DNA from: Serratia proteamaculans
GTDB taxonomy: Bacteria; Pseudomonadota; Gammaproteobacteria; Enterobacterales; Enterobacteriaceae
DNA: 64,000 nucleotides
Direction of reading: 5' to 3'
NCBI RefSeq assembly: GCF_008830365.1
Contig: NZ_WBKI01000001.1
Location: forward strand, 372,001 to 436,000
Below are positions 9,619 to 18,590 of this stretch, one piece after another; position 1 is the first letter of the stretch, and every line of letters begins with the position of its first letter. A program made the position numbers and the translations under genes. The notes under the pieces were generated by a model. It saw only the letters and a program-made list of their open reading frames with translations. It ran no database searches and was not told where the DNA came from.

Positions 9619-9643
9619 TATACTCGCTATCTGGTATAGACCA
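9619..9643 (+). promoter_or_regulatory. phnW promoter -10 and overlapping operator, palindrome copy 2
   Basis: TATACT at 9619-9624 fits a -10 element. The 12-bp inverted repeat TGGTATAGACCA at 9632-9643 would cover the transcription start, a repressor-like position, and ends 14 bp before the phnW ATG. No convincing -35 at standard spacing is visible. Confidence 0.6.
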
Positions 9644-9657
9644 AATGGGTGAATGAA

Positions 9658-10761
9658 ATGTCTGAGCATAATTACCTGCTGTTAACCCCCGGCCCGCTGA
9701 CCACCTCAAAAACGGTGAAGGAGGCGATGCTGTTCGATAGCTGTACCTGGGATGAAGACTACAACCTGGGCGTGGTACAGAGTATTCGTCAGAAACTGGT
9801 GACACTGGCGACTCAATCGACGGGTTATACCTCGGTGCTGTTGCAGGGCAGCGGCAGTTTTGCGGTAGAGGCGGTGTTAGGCACGGTGATAGGGCCGCAG
9901 GACAAACTGCTGGTCGTCAATAACGGTGCTTACGGCGCTCGTATGGTCGAAATGGCCAGGCTGATGGACCTCAACCACCACGAGTTTCACTGTGGTGAAG
10001 TGAATGAGCCGGATGTGGAGGCCATGGAAGCGGTGCTGAAAGGCGATGTGCAGATTAGCCATATCGCCATGGTGCACTGCGAAACCACCACCGGGATGCT
10101 TAATCCGTTGGAGCGGGTTTCGGGCCTGGCAGCGCGAAACGGTAAAACCCTGATCGTGGATGCGATGAGCAGTTTCGGTGGCATTCCGCTGGATGTCGAT
10201 GCGCTGGGTATTGATTACCTGATCAGCTCTGCCAATAAATGCATTCAGGGTGTGCCGGGTTTCGCCTTTGTGATTGCCCGCCGTAGCGAGCTGGAAAAGT
10301 GCGCCGGACGGTCGCGTTCGCTCTCGCTGGATCTATACGCCCAGTGGCGCTGCATGGAAGATAACGCCGGTAAATGGCGTTTTACCTCGCCGACTCACAC
10401 CTTGCTGGCCTTTGCGCAGGCACTGCGTGAACTGGAGAAGGAAGGGGGAATTGATGCCCGTAACATCCGTTACCGCGCTAACCAGCAACGCCTGGTGGCA
10501 GGAATGCGTGAACTGGGATTCGAGACTTTGCTGGAAGATGGGCTGCACTCGCCGATCATTACCGCGTTCTATTCTCCGAAGGCCGAAACCTATCGCTTTA
10601 CCGAGTTTTATCAGCGTCTCAAGCAGCAGGGCTTTGTTATTTATCCAGGCAAAGTTTCGCAGAGCGACTGCTTCCGCATTGGCAATATCGGCGAGATTTA
10701 TCCGCCGGATATCGAAGGTTTGCTGACCGCGGTCGGGCAGGCGATGTACTGGGATCTCTAA
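9658..10761 (+). CDS. phnW: 2-aminoethylphosphonate:pyruvate transaminase PhnW
   Basis: PLP-dependent aminotransferase (367 residues, the usual family size) that converts AEP and pyruvate into phosphonoacetaldehyde and alanine. The Schiff-base lysine is Lys194 in [12 protein letters not shown], the same position as in Salmonella PhnW; the PLP-binding aspartate lies in [13 protein letters not shown] chose the ATG at 9658 over an in-frame GTG at 9649 because it gives the family N-terminus [16 protein letters not shown]. It is first in a two-gene operon with phnX. Confidence 0.95.
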   Translation: MSEHNYLLLTPGPLTTSKTVKEAMLFDSCTWDEDYNLGVVQSIRQKLVTLATQSTGYTSVLLQGSGSFAVEAVLGTVIGPQDKLLVVNNGAYGARMVEMARLMDLNHHEFHCGEVNEPDVEAMEAVLKGDVQISHIAMVHCETTTGMLNPLERVSGLAARNGKTLIVDAMSSFGGIPLDVDALGIDYLISSANKCIQGVPGFAFVIARRSELEKCAGRSRSLSLDLYAQWRCMEDNAGKWRFTSPTHTLLAFAQALRELEKEGGIDARNIRYRANQQRLVAGMRELGFETLLEDGLHSPIITAFYSPKAETYRFTEFYQRLKQQGFVIYPGKVSQSDCFRIGNIGEIYPPDIEGLLTAVGQAMYWDL

Positions 10762-10769
10762 GGATGAGC

Positions 10770-11579
10770 ATGAAGCAGATTAACGCAGTGATACTCGATT
10801 GGGCCGGCACCACGGTGGATTTCGGTTCCTTTGCACCGACGCAGATCTTTGTTGAAGCCTTTAAGCAGACCTTTGATATCGACATTAGCCTGGCGGAGGC
10901 GCGCATTCCGATGGGGTTGGGTAAGTGGCAGCACATCGAAGCGCTGGGTAAGCTGCCAGAGGTGGACGCACGCTGGCGGCAGCGGCTCGGTCGCTCCATG
11001 AATCGGCAGGATATCGATGCGCTGTACCAGGCCTTTATGCCGTTGCAGATTGCCAAGGTGGTCGACTTCGCTGCACCTATCGAAGGGGTTTCGCAGGTAA
11101 TAGCGGGGCTGCGTGAGCAGGGCATCAAGATAGGTTCCTGTTCCGGATACCCACGTGCGGTCATGGAGGTGTTGGCACCGGCCGCGGCGCTGCGTGGTTA
11201 TGCGCCGGATCATTGGGTGGCGAGCGACGACCTGAGCGTGGGCGGCCGTCCCGGCCCGTGGATGGCGTTGCAGAACGTAATTGCACTGGGTATTGATGCG
11301 GTGGCGCACTGTGTCAAAGTGGATGACGCGGTGCCGGGCATAAGCGAAGGGCTGAATGCCGGTATGTGGAGCATCGGGCTGGCGCTGTCCGGCAACGAAT
11401 TTGGCGCTACCTGGCAGGAATACCAGCAGATGAGCACCGCGGAGATTGAACGTCGGCGTGCGCTGGCGACGGAGAAGCTGTATGCCGCCGGAGCACACTA
11501 CGTAATTGATACGCTGGTACAACTGCCGGGAGTGATTGACGAAATCAATCAGCGGCTGGCGTCAGGCGAAAGGCCATAA
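10770..11579 (+). CDS. phnX: Phosphonoacetaldehyde hydrolase PhnX (phosphonatase)
   Basis: HAD-superfamily enzyme of 269 residues that splits the C-P bond of phosphonoacetaldehyde to acetaldehyde and phosphate, completing AEP breakdown. The nucleophile aspartate is Asp10 in ILDWAGTT, and the Schiff-base lysine characteristic of phosphonatases is in [15 protein letters not shown] start two codons earlier (10764) is possible, but AAGGA at 10760-10764 is better placed for the ATG at 10770 and the N-terminus then matches Salmonella. No AEP transporter is adjacent, unlike the Salmonella phn cluster. Confidence 0.94.
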   Translation: MKQINAVILDWAGTTVDFGSFAPTQIFVEAFKQTFDIDISLAEARIPMGLGKWQHIEALGKLPEVDARWRQRLGRSMNRQDIDALYQAFMPLQIAKVVDFAAPIEGVSQVIAGLREQGIKIGSCSGYPRAVMEVLAPAAALRGYAPDHWVASDDLSVGGRPGPWMALQNVIALGIDAVAHCVKVDDAVPGISEGLNAGMWSIGLALSGNEFGATWQEYQQMSTAEIERRRALATEKLYAAGAHYVIDTLVQLPGVIDEINQRLASGERP

Positions 11580-11594
11580 CCCTTTTCCCGACAT

Positions 11595-11631
11595 AAAAAA
11601 ACCGGGGCCAAGTGTTGCCCCGGTTTTTTAT
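11595..11631. terminator. Bidirectional terminator between phnX and tcyP
   Basis: Stem AACCGGGGC / GCCCCGGTT with an 8-nt loop, preceded by A6 and followed by T6, between convergent genes. Confidence 0.93.
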
Positions 11632-11643
11632 TGCCGACGAAAT

Positions 11644-13035
11644 TTACTGGTGAGCCAGTTCCACTTCGTCTTCGCTGTCCATAATGGACTTGTCTGTCTG
11701 CTTCATCAGTTGGCTGGTGACGGTACCGGCGGTCATGGAGCCACTGACGTTCAGCGCAGTACGGCCCATGTCGATCAGCGGTTCAACCGAAATCAGCAGG
11801 GCGACCAGCGTGACCGGCAGGCCCAGTGCAGGCAACACAATCAGCGCGGCGAAGGTAGCGCCGCCACCCACGCCGGCAACGCCGGCAGAGCTGATGGTGA
11901 CGATGCCCACCAGCGTGGCGATCCACACCGGATCCAGCGGGTTGATACCGACGGTAGGGGCAACCATCACCGCCAACATGGCCGGATACAGGCCCGCACA
12001 GCCATTCTGGCCGATAGTCGCGCCGAAAGACGCCGAGAAGCTGGCGATAGATTCCGGAATGCCCAGGCGACGGGTTTGTGCTTCCACATTCAGCGGGATG
12101 CTGGCAGCACTGGAGCGGCTGGTGAAGGCAAAGGTAATCACCGGCCAAACTTTGCGGAAGAATTTCGCCGGGTTAACGCCGGTGAAGGCCAACAGCACCG
12201 CGTGCACGCCAAACATGATGGCCAGGCCCAGATAAGAGGCCACCACAAAGCTACCGAGTTTAACGATGTCGTGGATGTTGGAACCGGCCACCACTTTGGT
12301 CATTAACGCCAGTACGCCGTACGGGGTCAGCTTCATGACCAGACGCACCAGCTTCATCACCCAGGCTTGCAGGGTGTCGATGGCTACCAGTACGCGCTGG
12401 CCTTTCTCTTTATCGTCTTTCAGCAACTGCAGCGAAGCCACACCCAGGAAGGCGGCAAAAATCACCACGCTAATGATCGAGGTTGGGCTGGCACCGGTCA
12501 GATCGGCAAACGGGTTTTTCGGCACGAACGACAGTACCAGTTGCGGTACGGTCAGATCTGCCACTTTACTGACGTAGTTGCTCTGAATGGCCACCATGCG
12601 CGCGCTTTCCTGCGTGCCCTGCACGAGACCCTCTGCGGTCAGGCCAAACAGGTTGGTCACCAGAACGCCCACCAGCGCGGCAATCAGCGTGGTGAACAGC
12701 AGGGTACCGATGGTCAGGAAGCTTATTTTGCCCAATGAAGAGGCGTTATGCAGCTTGGCGACCGCGCTCAGGATCGAGGCGAAGACCAGCGGCATGACAA
12801 TCATTTGCAGCAGCTGTACATAGCCGTTACCGACAATGTTGAACCAACTGATGGATTCTTTCAGTACCGGGTTGTCCGAGCCGTAAACCAGTTGCAGTGC
12901 CAGACCGAACACCACGCCGATCACCAGACCAACCAGTACTTTTTTCGCCAGGCTCCATTGCTTGTGGCGGGTTTGCGCCAACAGCAAAAGGAGGGCGACA
13001 AAAATCACCACGTTAATAACCAGCGGAAGATTCAT
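11644..13035 (-). CDS. tcyP: L-cystine symporter TcyP (YdjN)
   Basis: Inner membrane dicarboxylate/amino acid:cation symporter family protein, 463 residues, the same length as E. coli TcyP. The family signature [17 protein letters not shown] (hairpin loop) and [21 protein letters not shown] are visible in the second half, with about eight membrane helices overall. The start at 13035 ([18 protein letters not shown]) aligns with E. coli; five extra in-frame residues upstream are not conserved. It imports L-cystine for sulfur supply. I saw no clear CysB site in the gap to ydjM. Confidence 0.93.
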   Translation of the reverse strand: MNLPLVINVVIFVALLLLLAQTRHKQWSLAKKVLVGLVIGVVFGLALQLVYGSDNPVLKESISWFNIVGNGYVQLLQMIVMPLVFASILSAVAKLHNASSLGKISFLTIGTLLFTTLIAALVGVLVTNLFGLTAEGLVQGTQESARMVAIQSNYVSKVADLTVPQLVLSFVPKNPFADLTGASPTSIISVVIFAAFLGVASLQLLKDDKEKGQRVLVAIDTLQAWVMKLVRLVMKLTPYGVLALMTKVVAGSNIHDIVKLGSFVVASYLGLAIMFGVHAVLLAFTGVNPAKFFRKVWPVITFAFTSRSSAASIPLNVEAQTRRLGIPESIASFSASFGATIGQNGCAGLYPAMLAVMVAPTVGINPLDPVWIATLVGIVTISSAGVAGVGGGATFAALIVLPALGLPVTLVALLISVEPLIDMGRTALNVSGSMTAGTVTSQLMKQTDKSIMDSEDEVELAHQ

Positions 13036-13219
13036 CCCCAATGTCTCCAATTATTTTTTCTTATATAAAAATGGCTATGCACCAAGGCGTAGCGATACTA
13101 AATATCGTAACAGTTTGCGTAACGGCTCACTTATATCCAAATGGAATTTAATATAACTTTGTGCGCGAATTTGTTTAATTAATCCTCTGAATGAAGATTA
13201 AATGGCCATTTTTTTGTGA

Positions 13220-13768
13220 TCACAGTCTGATATTTTTTATTTGTTCAAAATATGACTGCACTGGAAGGGTGCAACCGCCTTGCCAATAGATGGCGAAAGC
13301 CACCAGACACAGGCACAGGGCGCGCTCGAGTTGATTGCCTTTTTGGGAATTGAGCAGCGGCAGGCGAAAACGCCAGCGGCAGGGCCAAAGCAAGGGCACG
13401 CCGGCCGGAGTGAGCATATCCGCCAACAGGTGGCTGAAGTAACCGATAATCATGGCGTGCAACACGTCGGGCGGGATCGGCCAACTGCGCGGCACGTCAA
13501 GCTGGAAAAGCGCCATGCCGCCGGCGATCGCCAGCAGACTGTGGGTAAAACCGCGATGGCCGAAGGCACGCGAGATCGGGATGGCAATCCAGCGCAGGCG
13601 CTGACCCAGCACCGATTTGGGGTGATCGATATCGGGCAGCAGTGAGGTCAGCAGCGCGGCGGGGATAATATGCCACCAGTCGCCGGTAGCCAGCTCCGGC
13701 GTCACCTCGGCCTTCTTGGCGAAAATCGCGCAAGCGACAGAGAAAATAAGATGTCCTTCCGCGGTCAT
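13220..13768 (-). CDS. ydjM: YdjM, LexA-regulated DUF457 membrane protein
   Basis: Inner membrane protein of 182 residues from the DUF457 metal-dependent hydrolase-like family. It carries the conserved metal-binding type motifs LLPDIDHPKS, GHRGFTHSLLA and GYFSHLLADMLTPAGVPLLWPCRWRFRLP. E. coli YdjM belongs to the SOS regulon but its function is unknown. The C-terminus is shorter than in E. coli (about 14 residues). A LexA-type box lies directly upstream, consistent with SOS control. Confidence 0.9.
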   Translation of the reverse strand: MTAEGHLIFSVACAIFAKKAEVTPELATGDWWHIIPAALLTSLLPDIDHPKSVLGQRLRWIAIPISRAFGHRGFTHSLLAIAGGMALFQLDVPRSWPIPPDVLHAMIIGYFSHLLADMLTPAGVPLLWPCRWRFRLPLLNSQKGNQLERALCLCLVAFAIYWQGGCTLPVQSYFEQIKNIRL

Positions 13769-13789
13769 ACTGCTGTTCCGGCTGATAAA

Positions 13790-13805
13790 CTGTTAATTTA
13801 TCCAG
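13790..13805 (-). promoter_or_regulatory. LexA (SOS) box in front of ydjM
   Basis: CTGTTAATTTATCCAG reads CTG-N10-CAG; against CTGT-N8-ACAG it has a single mismatch. It lies 22 bp upstream of the ydjM start codon, where E. coli ydjM also has LexA sites. Confidence 0.7.
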
Positions 13806-13935
13806 TATATGGGAAAATTCCCAGTGGTGGAAGCAGTTACCCTGTAACCAATTGTTTATTTTATCCCGTTTTACAACGGCTTGTTATCTTAAAGGGGTAA
13901 GGGTTGCGCGTTTTTTGAACTGGCGCGAGGATTGA

Positions 13936-14013
13936 ATGGAACGAAAACGCTGGGCGACCGGGTTAGGCTGCGTGGCAGTAACAACCTGTACCGATCGCCC
14001 GGCGCTTTCTTAG
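13936..14013 (+). CDS. Candidate 25-codon small ORF in the ydjM-hxpB gap
   Basis: The reading frame encodes a 25-residue peptide beginning MERKRWATGLG and ending CTDRPALS. GCGAGGA sits at a workable distance before the ATG. The same DNA forms an imperfect 14-bp stem (about 13949-13962 with 13992-14005, with mismatch or G-T positions), so the signal could be an RNA structure rather than a protein. E. coli has an unrelated small gene (yniD) in this gap; I see no similarity to it. The remainder of the 388-bp gap contains the ydjM LexA box and a hairpin near 14125-14150 downstream of hxpB. Low confidence. Confidence 0.25.
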   Translation: MERKRWATGLGCVAVTTCTDRPALS

Positions 14014-14156
14014 GGTCCCAGCATAGAGAGCGTAGTACGGTAATTCAATAGAAATGAAATAATGTTTTATTTATTTTGTCGCATAGCGCCAGGTTTTGAA
14101 ATTAGGCGGTGACGGGGATGAGTAACGGCATCGGGAGCAGACCGATGCCGTGAAGA

Positions 14157-14822
14157 TTACGCCAGGTGGTCCGGGGTAAGCTGTTCCAGTGTCTCGAGCT
14201 TATGGTCGGCCAATGCCCAGCGCTGATCATCGCGATATTCGTGCGCCGGGATAACAATTGAACGCATTCTGGCGGCCTTGGTGGCAATCATGCCGTTGAA
14301 CGAGTCTTCCAGAGTGATACAACGCAGCGGATCGCTACCCAGGCGTTCGGCGGCGATCAGATACACCTCAGGGTGCGGCTTGCTGTAGGGCAGGTACTCA
14401 GCGGAAACCAGTTGATCAAAATAACCTTCGAGACCAAACATCTGCAGCACCTGTTGTTGCATGTGCAGCGGCGAGGCGGAAGCCAGGCCGATATTCAGAT
14501 CCAGGCTGCGGCACAGCTCCAGCGCCTGGTGTACTCCCGGCAGCAATGGCTGCTTCTCACGGACCAGTTCGATGGCGCGTTCGATAATTCTCGCCGAGAC
14601 CTCCTCCTGTGAAACCCCTTGCCACGGCATGGCCTGGTACCACATTTTCACCACCAGATCGATACGCAGACCCAGAGTATCCGGTAGCTTGTGGCGATCG
14701 GACAGGTCCAATCCCAGTGCGCCAAAGATATCCAGTTCCGCCTGTAGCCACAGGGGTTCTGAATCGATCAATAAACCGTCCATATCAAAAATAGCGGTTT
14801 CAATGCGTTGCGAATAGGCCAT
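14157..14822 (-). CDS. hxpB: HxpB (YniC), HAD sugar phosphatase / 2-deoxyglucose-6-phosphatase
   Basis: Cytosolic HAD hydrolase (221 residues) with broad hexitol and hexose phosphate activity. The catalytic motif is FDMDGLLIDSEP (Asp12 and Asp14), motif II is in GLASASP and motif III/IV in KPHPEVYL...CITLEDSFNGMIA. Length and sequence follow E. coli YniC. It lies 64 bp downstream of the HdeD-like fusion gene on the same strand and could be co-transcribed with it. Confidence 0.93.
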   Translation of the reverse strand: MAYSQRIETAIFDMDGLLIDSEPLWLQAELDIFGALGLDLSDRHKLPDTLGLRIDLVVKMWYQAMPWQGVSQEEVSARIIERAIELVREKQPLLPGVHQALELCRSLDLNIGLASASPLHMQQQVLQMFGLEGYFDQLVSAEYLPYSKPHPEVYLIAAERLGSDPLRCITLEDSFNGMIATKAARMRSIVIPAHEYRDDQRWALADHKLETLEQLTPDHLA

Positions 14823-14886
14823 TAGCGGTTAACTCCTGCCGACGCCGGTGAATGTGCCCGCTACTTTATCATCGCCGACGCCGAGA

Positions 14887-16167
14887 CTAAAACTTTTGCC
14901 TGCGTGGGGAGGCTTTGCCAAAGCGCAGGATACGCCACACCTCACGCAGTTTTAGCCACCAGCGTTGATGCTGGCGTTCGGTGACCTGCTGCAACATACG
15001 TGCATAATCCAGCACCAACCCCGGTGTCCAGGTCATGCTTTCACCACGGCTGCGCAGCACCGCCAGCATCCACAGGTTGGGATCGAGCACCAGCAACAGA
15101 AATCGACGCCACAGATGCTTATCGCCCAGTACGCCTTCCAGCGCGCTGTCGAGCGCCCGAATAACCGTGGTTGAACAGTTGCGCCGGGTTAGGTTGTAGG
15201 TGCTGTCCTGCTGATAATCTTGCCAGAAAGCGCGTAGAGCCGTTGGGTTATAGCGGTGGAACTGGATTTTTTTGTCCGGTGGGCACCAGGCGGCAACCTC
15301 TTGCTGAAGGCCGGGCAGAAAGCGCCCGTCGACGTTGTTTTGCTCACCGGAATGTAGCAACTGGCGGAAATCCTGCGCCGAGTGGCTGATATCGTTAAGT
15401 GGGTAGTGGCTGATATACACATCGGGTGCCAGCGCCAAAGCGGCGTGACCGGTGGAGATATTGCCACAGGCATCCACCGCGGCGATGTAGCGATCGACAA
15501 TGTAACGGCGGCGCGCGTCTTTTGCCGAGCCGATCGGCGTCCAGACATAGACGGTGAGTGGAAGGGTTTCATTGACCCGAGGCGGCGCAGCGGGGGCCTG
15601 GTTCTGATTTAGCGCAAAACTCTCCAACTGCCGGGCGATACGCAACAGCGCCCAGCCGGAAAGCAGGATCATCACGCCGAGGCAAAAGGGCACCGTCATT
15701 CGGTGGGGGGCGGGCCAGCCGACAAAAATCATCAGCGAAAGCAGAATTTCGCCGCAGCCCGCCAAGGCTACCGGTTTCCAGCGGCTGTGCTGGATCACCG
15801 TGGAGGAGGCGATCCGCACCGCGCCATCCAGCAACAGCGCGCTGCCAAACACCAGTGTGGCGACGATATTATCGTCTGCGGGCACGTCCAGCATCAAAAA
15901 GGCCATAAACAAGAAGCCCAGCCCCTTCAGCAGTACCGGCCGGCTGGCGGATGAGCCAATCACCAGCGCGGCGGAGATTGCCACCAGCCCCTCCAGTGCC
16001 AGCATGACCGCCAATGCATCTAACGCCAGTACCGAACGGCCATCCTGCAGTATGTCGAACAACATCAATGCGCCAACGGCGATCCACAGCCAGCCGAACA
16101 GCATCAGCAGGCGGCGCTGACTGTGCAGTGCCTGTGGGCCCAACAATAAGATAATCAGCCGGATCAT
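14887..16167 (-). CDS. HdeD-like membrane domain fused to a predicted permuted papain-fold (NlpC/P60-like) domain
   Basis: A 426-residue protein I do not recognise from E. coli. Residues about 1-180 form six hydrophobic segments in helix pairs, resembling the HdeD/DUF308 membrane family. Residues about 200-426 are soluble and contain TGHAALAL (His241) and, ninety residues later, RRNCSTTVIRAL (Cys331). A His followed by a downstream N-C motif at a helix start is the order seen in circularly permuted NlpC/P60-like and DUF4105-like hydrolases, so a membrane-tethered cysteine peptidase, amidase or acyltransferase is possible (inference). It sits between hxpB and yniB, which are neighbours in E. 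coli, so it is an insertion in an otherwise conserved order. The start is the only strong ATG before the first helix. Confidence 0.7.
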   Translation of the reverse strand: MIRLIILLLGPQALHSQRRLLMLFGWLWIAVGALMLFDILQDGRSVLALDALAVMLALEGLVAISAALVIGSSASRPVLLKGLGFLFMAFLMLDVPADDNIVATLVFGSALLLDGAVRIASSTVIQHSRWKPVALAGCGEILLSLMIFVGWPAPHRMTVPFCLGVMILLSGWALLRIARQLESFALNQNQAPAAPPRVNETLPLTVYVWTPIGSAKDARRRYIVDRYIAAVDACGNISTGHAALALAPDVYISHYPLNDISHSAQDFRQLLHSGEQNNVDGRFLPGLQQEVAAWCPPDKKIQFHRYNPTALRAFWQDYQQDSTYNLTRRNCSTTVIRALDSALEGVLGDKHLWRRFLLLVLDPNLWMLAVLRSRGESMTWTPGLVLDYARMLQQVTERQHQRWWLKLREVWRILRFGKASPRRQKF

Positions 16168-16362
16168 GGTGGCCCCTGTCTAAACGGATTGATTTAACTA
16201 TATAACTATTTAATGGTAACGCGCGGATGCCGTTAAGCTGTTGATTTCGGATAATCCCGGCTACGCTTGTAGCACAGCAAGGCTGAAGAAAACGGTGGGC
16301 GAGTTTCAGTAACTACAGGTAGACTTAGCCCATTACGGTTACGTCGCTTACAAGGGGAACAC

Positions 16363-16923
16363 ATGACGTATCAACAGGCTGGGCGCATCGCCATTATCAA
16401 ACGTATTCTTGGCTGGGTGGTTTTCATCCCGGCGTTGCTGTCGACGCTGATCTCAATGTTGATGTTTGTTTATCAGCACAGTGAAAAAACCAAAGGCATT
16501 AATGCGGTAATGCTGGATTTTGTCCACGTGATGGTCGATATGGTGCGCTTCAATACGCCGTTCCTGAATATCTTTTGGTATAACTCGCCGGTTCCTGACA
16601 TAGAGAAAAGCTTGTTCAGTGGCGCTAATTTCATGTTTATCGTTATTTATATTCTGATTTTTGTCGGGCTGGCACTGCAGGCTTCAGGTGCGCGTATGTC
16701 ACGTCAGGTGAAGTTTATCCGCGAAGGCCTGGAGGACCAGATGATCCTCGAGCAGGCCAAGGGCAGCGAAGGGCATACCCGTGCGCAGTTGGAAGAACGT
16801 ATTACGCTGCCGCACCACACCATCTTCTTGCAATACTTCCCACTGTACATTTTGCCGGTGGTGATTGCCGTGATCGCCTGGTTTGTGATCAAGCTGCTCG
16901 GTCAACTGGCTGGCACGGCTTGA
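16363..16923 (+). CDS. yniB: YniB family inner membrane protein
   Basis: A 186-residue membrane protein of unknown role. It begins MTYQQAGRIAIIKRILGWVVFIPALLSTLISML like E. coli YniB and shares the internal segments KGINAVMLDFVHVM, FLNIFWYNSP and ARMSRQVKFIREG. Membrane helices are predicted near 13-35, 86-110 and 156-182, with a charged segment (about 113-150) between the last two. It is convergent with yniA. Confidence 0.9.
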   Translation: MTYQQAGRIAIIKRILGWVVFIPALLSTLISMLMFVYQHSEKTKGINAVMLDFVHVMVDMVRFNTPFLNIFWYNSPVPDIEKSLFSGANFMFIVIYILIFVGLALQASGARMSRQVKFIREGLEDQMILEQAKGSEGHTRAQLEERITLPHHTIFLQYFPLYILPVVIAVIAWFVIKLLGQLAGTA

Positions 16924-16941
16924 GGTGATATGAGGTCAGGT

Positions 16942-16974
16942 AAAGGCGCTGGGTTCAGCGCCTTTATTTTATCA
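16942..16974. terminator. Terminator between yniB and yniA
   Basis: Perfect 10-bp stem AAAGGCGCTG / CAGCGCCTTT with a GGTT loop followed by ATTTTAT, between convergent genes. Confidence 0.85.
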
Positions 16975-17838
16975 GGAGTCGGGGTGGAGCAGAATTTCTA
17001 CCGCGCGCTGGGCGCGGACCAAATGCTGACCGCCAAACAGATTGCTGCGGTTGAGCAAGTAATACAGCTGATACAGCGGCTGACGTTCGATAAAACCACT
17101 CTCCAGGGGCCAGACGCTCTGGTAGCCGTCATAAATTTGCGGTGGCAGCTCCGGGTACAGCGGCAGCATCGCCAGATCGCACTCTCTGTCTCCCCAATAA
17201 CAGGCCGGGTCGAACAGTAAGGGGCCATTGGCGGTTAGAGCGCAGTTGGCCGGCCACAAATCGCCATGCAGCAGTGAAGGTTGCGGTTGATGGTGCTGCA
17301 GGCGCAGATAAACCGCGTCAACAATCTCATCAATATCCCCGAAGTTCATGCCTTTCTCCGCCGCCATCTGCAACTGCCAGCCAATGCGCTGCTCGGCAAA
17401 AAACTCTGACCAGCGGCGCTGCCAGGCATTGGGTTGCGGGGTGGTGGACAGATCGTTGTCGAAGTCGAGACCGAACTGCGGTTGTTCACTCCACTGATGC
17501 AAATGGGCCAGTTGTTGGCCAAGACAGTAGGCGCCATGGGCGTCAAAGGGTTTCAGGGGTTGGTATTCCAACAGCAGGAAGCTGTAGTCGCGATCGCTGC
17601 CGACGCCGTAGACCTGCGGCACACGCACGGTTTTACTGCGTGCGAGCAATTCCAACTGGTCGGCCTCGGCGGTAAAGATGGGCAACAGCTCACGGGCATC
17701 GCATTTGACAAACACCTGGTTATCACCGTAGCTCACACGCCATGCCGGGTGAATATCGCCCCCGGGCAGTTCGGTTCTTTCGCGGATTTCTGCGCTGCCA
17801 AGATGTTCACTTAACAGACGGCTAACGGCTTGCCACAT
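16972..17838 (-). CDS. yniA: YniA, fructosamine kinase family protein
   Basis: Predicted cytosolic kinase of 288 residues (E. coli 286) that phosphorylates ketosamines or ribulosamines formed by glycation. The kinase-like motifs are visible: LPGGDIHPAW glycine loop near 26, VFVKCD lysine near 45, catalytic loop LLHGDLWPANC near 190 and FDPACYWGDRECD metal-binding motif near 211. The start at 17838 (MWQAVSRLL) removes eleven unconserved residues from the longer frame. Its position next to yniB is as in E. coli. Confidence 0.92.
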   Translation of the reverse strand: MWQAVSRLLSEHLGSAEIRERTELPGGDIHPAWRVSYGDNQVFVKCDARELLPIFTAEADQLELLARSKTVRVPQVYGVGSDRDYSFLLLEYQPLKPFDAHGAYCLGQQLAHLHQWSEQPQFGLDFDNDLSTTPQPNAWQRRWSEFFAEQRIGWQLQMAAEKGMNFGDIDEIVDAVYLRLQHHQPQPSLLHGDLWPANCALTANGPLLFDPACYWGDRECDLAMLPLYPELPPQIYDGYQSVWPLESGFIERQPLYQLYYLLNRSNLFGGQHLVRAQRAVEILLHPDS

Positions 17839-18102
17839 GGTACACCCCCTCTGTGTTGCCTGCGAATTCATTAGGTTAGCGTCTTTAGCCTGAAGAAAAC
17901 ACGACCTGGCGCACAGCTGTCACCAACAACTGGCGATTTTCTCGCCACCCGCGTTTGCTCAAAGTATATACGCTATTGATTAATTTAAGCACTGCGCATG
18001 TTGCAACTTGCCGACGTGAGGGCGATGTTTATCAGGCCAGCTACGGCGGAGGCGAAAGGGTATTTTTTTGATGTCTTTTATTATCAATGAGATGAGAAAT
18101 TA

Positions 18103-18552
18103 ATGGAGCAAAACCAGCAGTGGCAACGTGGTGAATACCGGATCAACAGCGATAAAAGTGAATTAAATATCGCCTTTACCCACGCTTTTTTGACCACCTC
18201 GACTTGGGCGAGTGGTATTTCACTGGAGACGGTACAGTTGGCCATCGATAACAGCCTGTGTTTTGGCCTGTATCACCAGCAACAGCAGGTTGGTTTTGCA
18301 CGTCTGGTCACGGATTACACCACCTTCGGCTACCTGTGTGATGTGTTTGTCTCTCCGGATTACCAGCGGCAGGGGCTGGCGCGTTGGTTGATGGATTGCA
18401 CGCTGGAGCATCCGGTGTTGCAGCGGTTGCGGCGAATTATGTTGGTGACCGGCACTGCACCGTGGCTGTATCAGAAGGTAGGCTATGAAGCGGTGAATCG
18501 TAAGGACTTTGTCTGGCACATTGTCCGGCCAGATATCTACCAGCAGCAATAA
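18103..18552 (+). CDS. GNAT-family N-acetyltransferase
   Basis: A 149-residue single-domain acetyltransferase. The acetyl-CoA binding motif A is DVFVSPDYQRQGLARWLMD (about 83-101, QRQGLA pyrophosphate loop), and the C-terminal APWLYQKVGYEAVNRKDFVW matches motif B. The substrate cannot be told from the sequence. It is not one of the named E. coli GNAT enzymes as far as I can judge. Convergent with sitD. Confidence 0.85.
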   Translation: MEQNQQWQRGEYRINSDKSELNIAFTHAFLTTSTWASGISLETVQLAIDNSLCFGLYHQQQQVGFARLVTDYTTFGYLCDVFVSPDYQRQGLARWLMDCTLEHPVLQRLRRIMLVTGTAPWLYQKVGYEAVNRKDFVWHIVRPDIYQQQ

Positions 18553-18560
18553 CACCAGTC

Positions 18561-18590
18561 GGCGGTGCTAATTGGGCACCGCCGCCGGTT
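18561..18590. terminator. Hairpin between the acetyltransferase and sitD
   Basis: Stem GGCGGTGC / GCACCGCC with a 7-nt loop lies between two convergent genes; the following GCCGGTTTC has only a weak T-run. Confidence 0.6.

Noticed and set aside
11536-12306. 256-codon open frame antisense to tcyP
   Set aside because: Overlaps a terminator and a conserved symporter gene; the predicted peptide is low-complexity His/Gln/Arg-rich.
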